Shown: piece after piece, positions 1-7,561 of the stretch
How positions within the stretch are numbered: the first letter of the stretch is position 1
Layout: each line of letters starts with the position of its first letter
Source of the DNA: UBA5272 sp964577625
GTDB taxonomy: Bacteria; Patescibacteriota; Minisyncoccia; Phycocordibacterales; UBA5272
NCBI GenBank assembly: GCA_964577625.1
Contig: CAZNZP010000009.1
Span: 1-16,844, forward strand
Length of the DNA stretch: 16,844 nucleotides
Reading direction: 5' to 3'
Translations under genes and position numbers: made by a program
The notes under the pieces: generated by a model
The model's input: the letters and a program-made list of their open reading frames with translations, nothing else
Databases searched by the model: none
Told to the model about the DNA's origin: nothing

Positions 1-454
1 TGAATGATGCCAAAGCTTGGTTAGCAAGTAATTTTAAAATTTCTTTTATTAAGATTTCACTTTGATTATAATCTCTTTCTATAAATCTTTTTTTAGATAG
101 GGGAATGGGGATAAATACCAAATCTTCAAAATTGGAATTAGTTTCAGAAATAATTTTTTCTAAATAATTTAAAAAATCTTCTTCTACCAATAGGGCTAAA
201 CTTTTACTAGAAGATTTGTTGTGGTGAAATTTCAAAGAGTGAAAAATTTTCCGAAGGGTGTTGTTTTCATAATTTAAACTAATATGTACCCAACTTATCT
301 TTTCTAAATTATGTTTCCTTCCTTTATTATCATTCAAAATTCGTTCTATACAAGTTTCACAAAGCATTTTTCCTCCTTTTTCACAACCAAAACAAACTCC
401 AGTAAAAAACACATCTAAAAGTTTATTTTTCAGAGATTTTAGATAATTTTGCAT
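1..454 (-). CDS. comF: ComF-family phosphoribosyltransferase-like protein (C-terminus beyond window)
   Basis: ComF-family proteins assist DNA uptake during natural transformation, working with type IV pili and the ComEA/ComEC channel. Reading the minus strand from the ATG at 454-452 gives about 151 residues with no stop before the window edge, so the C-terminal phosphoribosyltransferase loop (PRPP-binding) is not visible. Seen: an N-terminal zinc-ribbon-like layout with CFGC near residues 22-25 and CETC near 32-35, and the typical ComF central motif FIPIPLSKKRFIERDYNQSE (family form is close to VPVPL..RR..RGFNQ). The start is supported by a TATAAT box on the minus strand 6 nt upstream, implying a nearly leaderless message. 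It is divergent from the pilM operon with 24 bp between start codons, which fits shared control of DNA uptake and pili. Identification is firm from motifs; function in this organism is inferred. Confidence 0.85.
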   Translation of the reverse strand, partial: MQNYLKSLKNKLLDVFFTGVCFGCEKGGKMLCETCIERILNDNKGRKHNLEKISWVHISLNYENNTLRKIFHSLKFHHNKSSSKSLALLVEEDFLNYLEKIISETNSNFEDLVFIPIPLSKKRFIERDYNQSEILIKEILKLLANQALASF

Positions 455-456
455 GC

Positions 457-468
457 TATAATTATACT
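457..468. promoter_or_regulatory. Divergent palindromic -10 region for comF and pilM
   Basis: The palindrome TATAATTATA (457-466) gives a TATAAT box on both strands. On the minus strand it lies 6 nt before the comF ATG. On the plus strand TATAAT (457-462) or the adjacent TATACT (463-468) lies 16 or 10 nt before the pilM ATG at 479. No clear -35 is seen in either direction. RNA polymerase binding one way would exclude the other. Confidence 0.6.
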
Positions 469-478
469 ATCTATAGCT

Positions 479-1588
479 ATGGTAGTTTCTCAAACTAAAA
501 ATGAAAAAGCAAAAAAGCAAAAACCTAAAGCAAAAAGTAAAAAAGATGTTATAGAAAGTTGTGTAGGTATTGATATAGGCACTTACGCTATTAAGGTTTT
601 GCAAATTAAAAAAGATCCTAATCAGATTCATCTTGAAACTTATGGGGAATTAGAAATGGCTGCCTACGACGCTCTTCCACCTGGCTCATTGGCTAATTTA
701 GGTGAAGATAAGACTATAGCTGCAGTTAGAGATCTTTTTACAGCTGCGAAAATCACAGCAACAAAAGGAGTTTTTGCTATCCCAATGCAAGATTGTTTTA
801 TTACTTCCATTACTATTCCAAAAGTTTCAGATGCAGAATTGAATAGTCTTATACCGATTGAAGCTAGAAAATATTTACCAATACCAGTTTCTGAAGTACA
901 GTTGAATTATTGGAGAACAGAAGTAAATTTTAGAACAGAAAATAAGGAAGATACTATTGTGATAGCCGCAGTTAAAAATGAAACTTTTAATTTATATAAT
1001 AGATATGCAAAAAAATTAGGTTTTAAAGATTTCTCTTTTGAAATAGAAAGTCTTTCTCAAGCTAGAGTGGTAGCAGAAAGTTTCAAAGATATGAAGCCAA
1101 TGCTTTGTGTGGATATTGGTGGTAGATATTCTTTTGCTAGCTTACTTCATCAGAATGTAGTTAGAGACACCAATCTTATTAGAAAAGGGTCCTATGATAA
1201 TACTACTCAAATTTCTAAAGTTTTAGGACTTTCTATGGATGTAGCTGAAGGAGCAAAAAGGGTGTTTGGTTATCTTGGTGATGACTCTTCACCACATTTA
1301 GCTGAAGTTATGGGATTAGCGAGTTTTCCACTTTTTGATGAAATAAGGCATCTTTTACTTAATTATGAAAGAAAGTATAATATAATAATAGAGAGAGTTG
1401 TTTTGAGTGGAGGAGGAGCTCTTCAGAAAGGAATTAAAGATATACTCTCTGAATTTTTAAAGAAAGATGTCATCTTGCTTGATCCTTTTTCAGCAGTAGT
1501 TTTACCAGAAAATTTAAAAGAAGTATTATTGGAGGAGGATGACAAGTATGCAGTGGCTGCCGGATTGGCATTAAGAGATTATATATAA
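479..1588 (+). CDS. pilM: Type IV pilus assembly protein PilM (actin-like ATPase)
   Basis: PilM is the cytoplasmic actin-like nucleotide-binding protein of the pilus alignment subcomplex; it binds the N-terminus of PilN and links it to the PilB motor. Numbered from the ATG at 479 (369 residues), the actin-fold motifs are visible: phosphate-1 GIDIGTYAIK (30-39), phosphate-2 CVDIGGRYS (about 210-218) and the adenosine motif LSGGGALQKG (309-318). A Lys-rich segment of about 20 residues (KNEKAKKQKPKAKSKK) precedes the fold. A TTG at 449 would extend the frame by 10 residues but lies inside comF and upstream of the -10 boxes, so ATG 479 is preferred. pilN follows after 4 nt, showing operon structure. 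Length matches the family (about 350). Confidence 0.92.
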   Translation: MVVSQTKNEKAKKQKPKAKSKKDVIESCVGIDIGTYAIKVLQIKKDPNQIHLETYGELEMAAYDALPPGSLANLGEDKTIAAVRDLFTAAKITATKGVFAIPMQDCFITSITIPKVSDAELNSLIPIEARKYLPIPVSEVQLNYWRTEVNFRTENKEDTIVIAAVKNETFNLYNRYAKKLGFKDFSFEIESLSQARVVAESFKDMKPMLCVDIGGRYSFASLLHQNVVRDTNLIRKGSYDNTTQISKVLGLSMDVAEGAKRVFGYLGDDSSPHLAEVMGLASFPLFDEIRHLLLNYERKYNIIIERVVLSGGGALQKGIKDILSEFLKKDVILLDPFSAVVLPENLKEVLLEEDDKYAVAAGLALRDYI

Positions 1589-1592
1589 TTTT

Positions 1593-2420
1593 ATGTTTAA
1601 TAAAACAAACACAATACAAGTAGACAAAGCAGAGGACGGCACAATCAAAAAAGGTGTCTTTAATCAGTTTGTAGCACCTGTTAGTAGTGGAGAAAATAAA
1701 CCCAAAAAAGACTATGTGCGTTCTTTTTTAATTATAATTTTAATTATAGTGTCAGTTTTGACAGTGATAGCATTTATTTATGCTGAGCTTCTTAAGAAAC
1801 AAGTGGAAACAAAAAAAGAACAACTTAACTTTTATGACACAACCCCTCAACTTACTCAGCTAGAAACCAATATGCCAGAGATAAGAAATCTCTCTCAAAG
1901 ATTAAAGTTGGTTAACTCTGTCTATGATGGAAAGATTTTTATTTCTAGTATGTTATTTCCCCTAATAGAATCTTTAACAGAATCTAGTATAGATAGTTAT
2001 GTTTACTTTAATAATTTTGGATTTAGGAAATCCAATGAAGATAATTCTGGTTCGGTGTCCTTATCTGGAGTAGCGATCAATTATCCAGCTCTTTATAGGC
2101 AGATGAATAATTTTAGAAATAATCCTAATATTCATAATCTCAAAATGAGCAATATGACTTTAGATGAGTTTGGAAATGTTATATTCAGTGTAACTTTTGA
2201 TACTGATGTCTCTACGGCTGCATATATCAAATATATTAATAACTCATTAATGACTAATAATACAGAAAATCTTCCAGATAGTACAGGACCTTTATTCCAA
2301 AGAGAAGTTAACAATACAGCTACTACTACAACTCTAGTAGCAACTACTACTCAATCGGTAGAATTAGATACAGATAATACAGAAACAAATCCTAATGTTG
2401 CGACAAGCACAAATAATTAA
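1593..2420 (+). CDS. pilN: PilN-like type IV pilus inner-membrane protein
   Basis: PilN is a bitopic membrane protein whose short cytoplasmic tail binds PilM and whose extracytoplasmic ferredoxin-like domain pairs with PilO. Seen in 275 residues: a 40-residue cytoplasmic N-terminus, one transmembrane helix (about 43-64), a heptad-like segment (65-110), then an alpha/beta domain ending near 215. The tail is Thr/Ser/Asn-rich (about 238-275) and probably disordered. The classic INLLP PilM-binding motif is not recognisable, so the assignment rests on topology and position between pilM and pilO. It starts 4 nt after the pilM stop with no Shine-Dalgarno, suggesting coupled translation. The low-complexity tail and missing motif are the odd points. 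Confidence 0.72.
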   Translation: MFNKTNTIQVDKAEDGTIKKGVFNQFVAPVSSGENKPKKDYVRSFLIIILIIVSVLTVIAFIYAELLKKQVETKKEQLNFYDTTPQLTQLETNMPEIRNLSQRLKLVNSVYDGKIFISSMLFPLIESLTESSIDSYVYFNNFGFRKSNEDNSGSVSLSGVAINYPALYRQMNNFRNNPNIHNLKMSNMTLDEFGNVIFSVTFDTDVSTAAYIKYINNSLMTNNTENLPDSTGPLFQREVNNTATTTTLVATTTQSVELDTDNTETNPNVATSTNN

Positions 2421-2440
2421 TTAAATGTTAAAATAATTTT

Positions 2441-3046
2441 ATGCCTAACAAAAAATTAAAAAATAAAATATATGTAAATTTCTTACTTTTGGTAGCGGCT
2501 TTTGGAATATTTTATTTTATTATTTATGCTTTATATACTGGCAATGGTACGTTTTTCACTCCGAAAAGAAGTATTTCTCAACTCTTGACTGACAAAAAAG
2601 ATTATACAGCTGCTTTAGCGGTGGCCGATTCTTATAATCAGAAAGTTGTTAGGACTAATACTGACTATATGCAAGCGTTGAATACTTTACCAATAGATAA
2701 GTTAAGTAATGTTTTACCTTCCGCTTCAGATCCTATTTTAGCTATTTATGAATTATCTAGAATCGCTGAAAGACCAGAATCTAATCTTAGATTAACTTCC
2801 CCAAGATATATTGATGACGGAGATTCTATCGGTTCTAATAAGAGTTACAACACAATTGCTATTTCTTTTACAGTGGAGGGGACTTATAGCCAACTTAAAT
2901 CTTTCCTTAAGAATTTAGAAAACTCTGAAAAGATTTTTAATATTACCAATTTAGACTTCACTTCTTCCAGAGACACTAGAGCTGGTACTTCACTTAAATA
3001 TAATATAACAGTCGAAACTTATTATTTAAAGAAACAACAAAATTAA
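2441..3046 (+). CDS. pilO: PilO-like type IV pilus inner-membrane protein
   Basis: PilO pairs with PilN to align the pilus machinery across the membrane. The 201-residue product has a basic N-terminus, one transmembrane helix (about 11-32), a helical segment (about 45-95) and a C-terminal ferredoxin-like domain. That domain carries a typical PilO pattern: ISFTVEGTYSQLKSFLKNLE (around 147-166) followed by an IFNITNLDF strand and a final strand near YNITVETYYLK. Length agrees with the family (about 200). It is 20 nt behind pilN, in an AT-rich gap with no Shine-Dalgarno. The PilO signature is the clearest support that the preceding gene is PilN. Confidence 0.82.
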   Translation: MPNKKLKNKIYVNFLLLVAAFGIFYFIIYALYTGNGTFFTPKRSISQLLTDKKDYTAALAVADSYNQKVVRTNTDYMQALNTLPIDKLSNVLPSASDPILAIYELSRIAERPESNLRLTSPRYIDDGDSIGSNKSYNTIAISFTVEGTYSQLKSFLKNLENSEKIFNITNLDFTSSRDTRAGTSLKYNITVETYYLKKQQN

Positions 3047-3050
3047 ATTT

Positions 3051-3341
3051 ATGAAAATGACTAAAAATGTAAATGCTAAAACTCTTATTCCAATTATTAT
3101 TTTAGTTGTAGGATATTTTATATATAAAGGATTTTTTGTTAGTGATGAGACTATTTTAAGTACGGCCGGAGATAGTTATGTGAATGCTACCAAACTAGGT
3201 AGATTAGTAGATATTCTTAATAAAGAAGGAGTTTCTTTTAGTACTAATATTGATAATAAGATGCTTTTAGAGTCGCAGGATTTTACAATTCAAATAGAGC
3301 CTAGTGAACGTGTAGGAAGAAGTAATCCATTTCTCCCATAA
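3051..3341 (+). CDS. Small bitopic membrane protein, PilP-like ending
   Basis: This 96-residue protein follows pilO by 4 nt and ends the pilMNO transcript. Seen: one transmembrane helix (about 12-28), then some 65 extracytoplasmic residues ending in GRSNPFLP. PilP and GspC-type proteins carry a similar Gly-Arg-x-x-Pro-Phe motif where their flexible linker meets the C-terminal domain that contacts the secretin. No such domain follows here, as expected if there is no outer-membrane secretin. A truncated PilP equivalent is therefore inferred from position and motif; an unrelated pilus accessory protein is possible. A second ATG at 3057 could be the start with little change. Confidence 0.55.
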   Translation: MKMTKNVNAKTLIPIIILVVGYFIYKGFFVSDETILSTAGDSYVNATKLGRLVDILNKEGVSFSTNIDNKMLLESQDFTIQIEPSERVGRSNPFLP

Positions 3342-3383
3342 AACAGAATTATCAACATAAAAAGTTTTTTTAATTAACACTAA

Positions 3384-3392
3384 TGTTATAAT
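3384..3392 (+). promoter_or_regulatory. Extended -10 promoter of pilB
   Basis: TGTTATAAT (TGn plus a perfect TATAAT) ends 11 nt before the pilB ATG, predicting a leader of only a few nucleotides. It lies within a tandem 8-bp direct repeat, TAATGTTA twice (3381-3396). It suggests pilB is transcribed on its own as well as from the pilM promoter. Confidence 0.55.
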
Positions 3393-3403
3393 GTTAGTAT
3401 TAT

Positions 3404-5200
3404 ATGATTCTATTAAATCTTTTAGTTTCGCAAAATGTTATCTCTGAATTAGAGGCGAGAGCTATTGAGGAGGAAATGAAGTCTTCTTCTGCTCCGTTGG
3501 ATGAGATTTTGTCTGAACATAATGTTCCAGAGGCGGCTGTGCTTACAGCTAGAAATGCTATTTACGGTATACCTGTTTACGATGGTAGTAGAGAATTAGC
3601 AAGTAAGGATTTATATACTCTTTTTGATAAAGATAAATCTGAAAGATATTTAGCTGTACCTTTAGGTTTAAGAATTATTGATGATAAGACAGATGAGAAA
3701 GTTATAGAAAGATTTGAAGAAGCTAAACAAGAAAAAGATTTTATTCAACACAAAACTATTGAAGACGAAGTTTTAATCGGTGTAGTTGATCCAGAAAGAA
3801 AAAACGTACTTGATGCATTACAATTCATTTTAACTTCTGCCGGAGTAGCTTACAAAATTTATTTGATTTCTTTAGGGGAATTTAAGAGAAGATTCGTAGG
3901 GTATTCACCTGATGGTATAGATATAGTTCCTCAGTATGCACGTAAAAGAGGAGACAGTAGTGAAATTAGAGAAGATATTATAGATATTACAGATGAAGAT
4001 GATACTCTTTTAGAGTCTTTATTGGATTCTATACCAATGGTGAAAATGGTAAATATTATTCTAAAAAACTCTATTATGAGTTTAGCTTCAGATATTCACA
4101 TTGAAAATGTAGGCGATAGGGTAAGAATTCGTACTCGTGTAGATGGAGTATTAGCTACTAAATTTAACATACCTTTAGCTAGACACTCTGCTTTAGCAGC
4201 TAGAGTAAAGATTTTGTGTGGACTTAAATTGGATGAAAAAAGAAAGCCGCAAGACGGAAGATTCTCTGTGAGATATGATGGACATAAGATTGACTTTCGT
4301 GTTTCCACTTTCCCGTCATATTATGGAGAAAAGGTAGTGTTGAGAATTTTGGATAGCTATAGAGGAGTAAAGAAAATTGAAGATATCGGTTTTTCAAAAG
4401 ATCATCTCATACAAATTCGTAGAGCTTTATCTAAACCTTATGGTATCGTTCTCATTTCTGGGCCAACTGGTTCAGGAAAAACCACCACTCTTTACTCTAT
4501 GTTGAACGAAATTGATAGGGAAAAAAGAAATGTGGTTTCCTTGGAAGATCCAATTGAATATAATATTCCAAGTATGAGTCAATCTCAAATCTTTCCAGAA
4601 ATTGGTTATACTTTTGCGAATGGACTTCGTTCTATTCTTCGTCAGGACCCAGACGTGATTATGGTGGGAGAGATTCGTGATGCAGAAACTGCTCAACTAG
4701 CTATTCAAGCAGCTCTTACCGGACACTTGGTATTCTCTACTATTCACACCAATAATGCAATTGGGGTGACTACACGTCTTTTAGATATGGGTATTGATCC
4801 TTATTTGATTGCACCGACTCTTAATTTAGCTATTGCGCAAAGATTGGTGAGAACTATAGATAAGGGTGCTGGAGAAGAAGTCATTGATCCAGGAGTAAGA
4901 GCTCTCATTGATAATAAATTTAAAGATTTACCAGAAGAATTTAAAAAGAGATTACCACTGGAAGGGAATCCTTACAACGCTGTGCCAACCTCTACCAATC
5001 CTTCAGGACTAAAAGGAAGAATGCCTGCTTTTGAGATGCTTGAAGTAGATCACGAAATTGAGAACTTAATTTTAGCTAGAAAATCTGAAGATGATATTTG
5101 GGAAGCGGCTAGGAAAAAGGGTATGATTGATATGAAAGAAGATGCCATGATAAAATCCTTGGAAGGGTTAGTGCCGTTTACAGAAGTAGAAGGATTATAA
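3404..5200 (+). CDS. pilB: Type IV pilus extension ATPase PilB (GspE/PulE family)
   Basis: PilB is the hexameric cytoplasmic ATPase that drives pilin polymerisation. The 598-residue product has an MshEN/GspE N-terminal domain (about 1-165), an acidic linker (185-205), the N2 domain with SDIHIE (229-234) and RTRVDG (243-248), and the RecA-like motor. In the motor are Walker A GPTGSGKT (353-360), an Asp box around VVSLEDPIEY (377-386), Walker B DVIMVGEIRD (417-426) and the His box STIHTN (445-450). After AQRLVR (478-483), where this family usually has a four-cysteine zinc site, there are no cysteines; the only one in the motor half is C272. The C-terminal domain with GRMPAFEMLEVD (538-549) is intact. 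It has its own promoter and follows pilMNO, so extension ATPase is preferred over a secretion GspE. Confidence 0.92.
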   Translation: MILLNLLVSQNVISELEARAIEEEMKSSSAPLDEILSEHNVPEAAVLTARNAIYGIPVYDGSRELASKDLYTLFDKDKSERYLAVPLGLRIIDDKTDEKVIERFEEAKQEKDFIQHKTIEDEVLIGVVDPERKNVLDALQFILTSAGVAYKIYLISLGEFKRRFVGYSPDGIDIVPQYARKRGDSSEIREDIIDITDEDDTLLESLLDSIPMVKMVNIILKNSIMSLASDIHIENVGDRVRIRTRVDGVLATKFNIPLARHSALAARVKILCGLKLDEKRKPQDGRFSVRYDGHKIDFRVSTFPSYYGEKVVLRILDSYRGVKKIEDIGFSKDHLIQIRRALSKPYGIVLISGPTGSGKTTTLYSMLNEIDREKRNVVSLEDPIEYNIPSMSQSQIFPEIGYTFANGLRSILRQDPDVIMVGEIRDAETAQLAIQAALTGHLVFSTIHTNNAIGVTTRLLDMGIDPYLIAPTLNLAIAQRLVRTIDKGAGEEVIDPGVRALIDNKFKDLPEEFKKRLPLEGNPYNAVPTSTNPSGLKGRMPAFEMLEVDHEIENLILARKSEDDIWEAARKKGMIDMKEDAMIKSLEGLVPFTEVEGL

Positions 5201-5206
5201 AAGTTT

Positions 5207-5737
5207 ATGACTTTAAAAGAAATTATAAATAGTAAAAAATATTGGAAGGTTTTTGGGATTTTTATTTTAATCTCTTCTTTTTTCTATTTATTTTTTAAGA
5301 ATTTAAAAAGTATAGTTTCGGTTTGGCAAATACCAGTATTTGATTTTAGTGAAAAATTAAATTTTTCTATAAAAGCTTTTTTAGATGTGAGTGATATAAA
5401 AATGTTTTCCATGCTACTTTTGGTAATCTTATTTATTCTTTCCATTTCTTTCTTTTTTTTACTAATGTATATTTTGTTTAAACAAACTAAAAAACTTGAG
5501 CCAGGTAAAAACATTTGGAGTTTGCTTTGGATATTTGTTTCTGTTTTAGGACTTTCTTGTGCTAGTTGTGGAATAGGACTTCTTATTTCTATACTTTCTT
5601 TTTTCGGACTTTCTTCTTTAGTTAGTTTTTTCCCAATGCATGGAGTAGAATTTGGTTATTTAGGGATAATAGCTTTAAATATTAGCAATTATTTTCTTTT
5701 GAAAAGAATTAAAAATCCTTATACCTGTAAGCCATAA
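5207..5737 (+). CDS. Four-helix membrane protein with a CASCG motif, unknown function
   Basis: The 176-residue protein starts 6 nt after the pilB stop, so it is probably co-transcribed. It has four hydrophobic helices (about 14-31, 64-88, 103-130 and 145-166). The third contains CASCG (about residues 117-121) followed by a Gly-rich helix; the protein ends in a short polar tail with PYTCKP. Cys-x-x-Cys-Gly at the membrane together with a C-terminal Cys suggests a metal site or redox role, but this is inference. It is not a prepilin peptidase (no GxGD) and not PilC. I do not recognise a named family. Position after pilB may reflect gene packing only. Confidence 0.7.
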   Translation: MTLKEIINSKKYWKVFGIFILISSFFYLFFKNLKSIVSVWQIPVFDFSEKLNFSIKAFLDVSDIKMFSMLLLVILFILSISFFFLLMYILFKQTKKLEPGKNIWSLLWIFVSVLGLSCASCGIGLLISILSFFGLSSLVSFFPMHGVEFGYLGIIALNISNYFLLKRIKNPYTCKP

Positions 5738-5801
5738 TTTGTTTTAGGTTCTATTGTTTTGAAGTTTATTTTATGTTAAAATGTTTTCATCCTTTTAGAT
5801 T

Positions 5802-5878
5802 GCGCGATTAGCTCAGCTGGCTAGAGCATTCGACTGATACTCGAAAGGTCCCTGGTTCGAGCCCAGGATCGCGCACCA
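5802..5878 (+). tRNA. tRNA-Ile (anticodon GAT)
   Basis: A complete cloverleaf can be drawn. The acceptor GCGCGAT (5802-5808) pairs with ATCGCGC (5868-5874). The D arm is GCTC/GAGC, and the anticodon stem TTCGA/TCGAA has loop CTGATAC with GAT at 5836-5838. The T arm is CCTGG/CCAGG with loop TTCGAGC. The discriminator A and CCA end (5876-5878) are encoded. A GAT anticodon reads AUC and AUU. Confidence 0.96.
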
Positions 5879-5893
5879 ATTTTAACCAAAAAG

Positions 5894-5919
5894 AAAAGCC
5901 GATTTTTCAATCAGCTTTT
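5894..5919. terminator. Bidirectional terminator between tRNA-Ile and the minus-strand gene
   Basis: An 11-bp stem, AAAAGCCGATT paired with AATCAGCTTTT with one C-A mismatch, encloses loop TTTC. T-rich sequence follows on both strands. It serves the tRNA on the plus strand and the convergent gene ending at 5918 on the minus strand. Confidence 0.75.
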
Positions 5920-6289
5920 ATAAGATTTTTGACAAGTCTTTCCAAGGATCTTCTTTGTTTCCTTTTTCCTTGTAAAAAATAAGATAGTTGTGCCTATTGT
6001 CTCCTTTAATTTCTTTGGCTACACGTCTAGCCATTTCTGGAGTACAATTCAATACTGTAGTTTTTTTACCTTCAAATTCAATGATTTGAGGATCTACGGA
6101 TTCGTCAGCAAGTGTTAATTGCTCAGTTATAGCATGATTACTAAAACTGTCACCAGGTTGAATTTTTAAATCAAACTTATTTAAGTCTTCTAAACCCAGT
6201 TTTTCTTTTTTCTGTAGGACTACAACATTTATTACGGTTACTTTTTTCTTTTCGCCACTTTTCTTTCCTTTCTCTTTTTTCTTTGCCAT
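5918..6289 (-). CDS. Lys-rich small hypothetical protein
   Basis: The 123-residue product is not recognised. Seen: a basic N-terminal tail (MAKKKEKGKKSGEKKK) and then a compact alpha/beta-like domain of about 105 residues with alternating hydrophobic strands (VTVINVVVLQKKEKLG, TTVLNCTPEMARRVAKEI, YLIFYKEKG). There is no signal peptide or membrane helix, so it is probably cytoplasmic; the tail could bind nucleic acid or the ribosome, as an inference only. It stands alone on the minus strand, is divergent from alr across 100 bp, and its stop codon is part of the terminator stem. Codon use looks like that of its neighbours, and the clean terminator supports a real gene. Confidence 0.7.
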   Translation of the reverse strand: MAKKKEKGKKSGEKKKVTVINVVVLQKKEKLGLEDLNKFDLKIQPGDSFSNHAITEQLTLADESVDPQIIEFEGKKTTVLNCTPEMARRVAKEIKGDNRHNYLIFYKEKGNKEDPWKDLSKIL

Positions 6290-6361
6290 TTCTGTATAAT
6301 TTAAAAATTAAAGAACATTTTCTATCTTCGTTATTCTACAATTTTTTAGAAAAAATGCAAG

Positions 6362-6388
6362 TTTATGATTTTATGATAAAATCATAAA
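6362..6388. promoter_or_regulatory. Perfect 12-bp palindrome just before alr (operator-like)
   Basis: TTTATGATTTTA and TAAAATCATAAA are perfect inverted repeats around a 3-bp centre (TGA), ending 1 nt before the alr ATG. The centre includes a TATGAT-type -10 candidate. Position and symmetry suggest a repressor site over the promoter; an AT-rich hairpin at the mRNA 5' end is the alternative. Confidence 0.5.
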
Positions 6389-6389
6389 A

Positions 6390-7541
6390 ATGAAGTTACT
6401 AGATTTTTTAAGAAAAATAAAAAGACATTTTTCCAAGTATCAACATATAGTAGAAGTATTGATTTCTAAAGAAAATATTCTTCACAACCTTTCTGAATAT
6501 GAGAAAGCTTATCCGGATTTTCTTTTTGCTCCAGTTTTAAAGAGTAACGCTTATGGTCATGGTCTGGTGGAAGTTGCAAAAATTTTGGACAAGAAAAATC
6601 TCCCGTTTTTTGTAGTTGACTCTTTGTATGAAGCTAGATTTTTAAGACATCATCACATAAAGACTCCAATTTTGATTATTGGTTACACCCTCTTAAATAA
6701 TATTCAAAATTATAATGCAAAAGATTTTATTTTTACTATAGTGAGTTTAGAAGAATTAAAAAATCTTTCTCAAAATATCTCTAAAGAGACCAAAGTGCAT
6801 TTAAAAGTGGATACTGGTATGAGAAGGCAGGGGATTTTGATGGAAGAGATAGAAGAATTAAAAAATCTTTTTAAAAAAAACCCAAAACTTATTTTAGAAG
6901 GAGTTTGTTCTCATTTAGCTGATGCTGATAACGCTGACCCGACTTTTACTCATAAACAAATTGCAGAATGGAAAAAGGTGGAAACTATTTTTAAAAATAC
7001 TTTTTCAAATATAAAATATTTTCACTTGTCAGCTACTTCTGGAGTAGAGATGATGGATAAAGATTTTACAAACTTAGTAAGATTAGGTATTGGACTTTAC
7101 GGCATTAATGTCACCAATAATAAAAAATTAAATTTGAAGCCAGCTTTAGAAATGAGGACAATTGTAAGTAGTATAAGAAAAGTCAAAGCCGGGGAAAGTG
7201 TGGGCTACAACAAAACTTTCACTTTTGAAGATGACGGGCAAATAGCGACTATTCCAGTAGGATATTTTGAAGGGGTAGACAGAAGACTTTCAAATTTAGG
7301 TATTTTTAAAATAAAAAATATTTTTGCAAATATTATAGGTAGAGTGAGTATGAATATGACAATGGTAGACATTTCTAAATATGAAGAAATAAATACAGGG
7401 GAGCCAGTTGTGGTGGTGAGTGGAAAAGAGGAAGATGAAAATTCAGTCGTGAATATCGCTAAAAAAATCAACACTATTCCTTATGAGGTTTTAGTGCATT
7501 TTCCAGCTGGTTTACATAGGAAAGTTGTAAAGAGATTTTAA
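6390..7541 (+). CDS. alr: Alanine racemase
   Basis: Alr is a PLP enzyme that interconverts L- and D-alanine and supplies D-Ala for peptidoglycan. Family motifs in 383 residues: APVLKSNAYGHG with the PLP lysine at K51; VKVDTGMRRQG (about 139-148), whose Arg residues contact the cofactor; HLSATSG (212-218); VRLGIGLYG (230-238); the second catalytic base Y273 in VGYNKTF; and GRVSMNMTMVDIS (317-329). The length is usual, with a ~20-residue basic helical extension at the start. ATG 6390 follows a palindrome and has no Shine-Dalgarno. rsmI follows closely but has its own -10 box. The identification is firm; it implies the cell makes or remodels its own peptidoglycan. Confidence 0.95.
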   Translation: MKLLDFLRKIKRHFSKYQHIVEVLISKENILHNLSEYEKAYPDFLFAPVLKSNAYGHGLVEVAKILDKKNLPFFVVDSLYEARFLRHHHIKTPILIIGYTLLNNIQNYNAKDFIFTIVSLEELKNLSQNISKETKVHLKVDTGMRRQGILMEEIEELKNLFKKNPKLILEGVCSHLADADNADPTFTHKQIAEWKKVETIFKNTFSNIKYFHLSATSGVEMMDKDFTNLVRLGIGLYGINVTNNKKLNLKPALEMRTIVSSIRKVKAGESVGYNKTFTFEDDGQIATIPVGYFEGVDRRLSNLGIFKIKNIFANIIGRVSMNMTMVDISKYEEINTGEPVVVVSGKEEDENSVVNIAKKINTIPYEVLVHFPAGLHRKVVKRF

Positions 7542-7546
7542 TTTTG

Positions 7547-7552
7547 TATAAT
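7547..7552 (+). promoter_or_regulatory. -10 box of rsmI, decides its start
   Basis: A perfect TATAAT begins 5 nt after the alr stop and ends 9 nt before ATG 7562. It lies inside the possible TTG-started extension (7544), so that extension would be upstream of the transcript start. ATG 7562 with a nearly leaderless message is the better start. Confidence 0.55.
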
Positions 7553-7561
7553 AGAAAAATT

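Noticed and set aside
449..478. TTG-started extension of pilM by 10 residues
   Set aside because: It lies inside comF and upstream of the -10 boxes; the extra residues are not PilM-like. ATG 479 is preferred.
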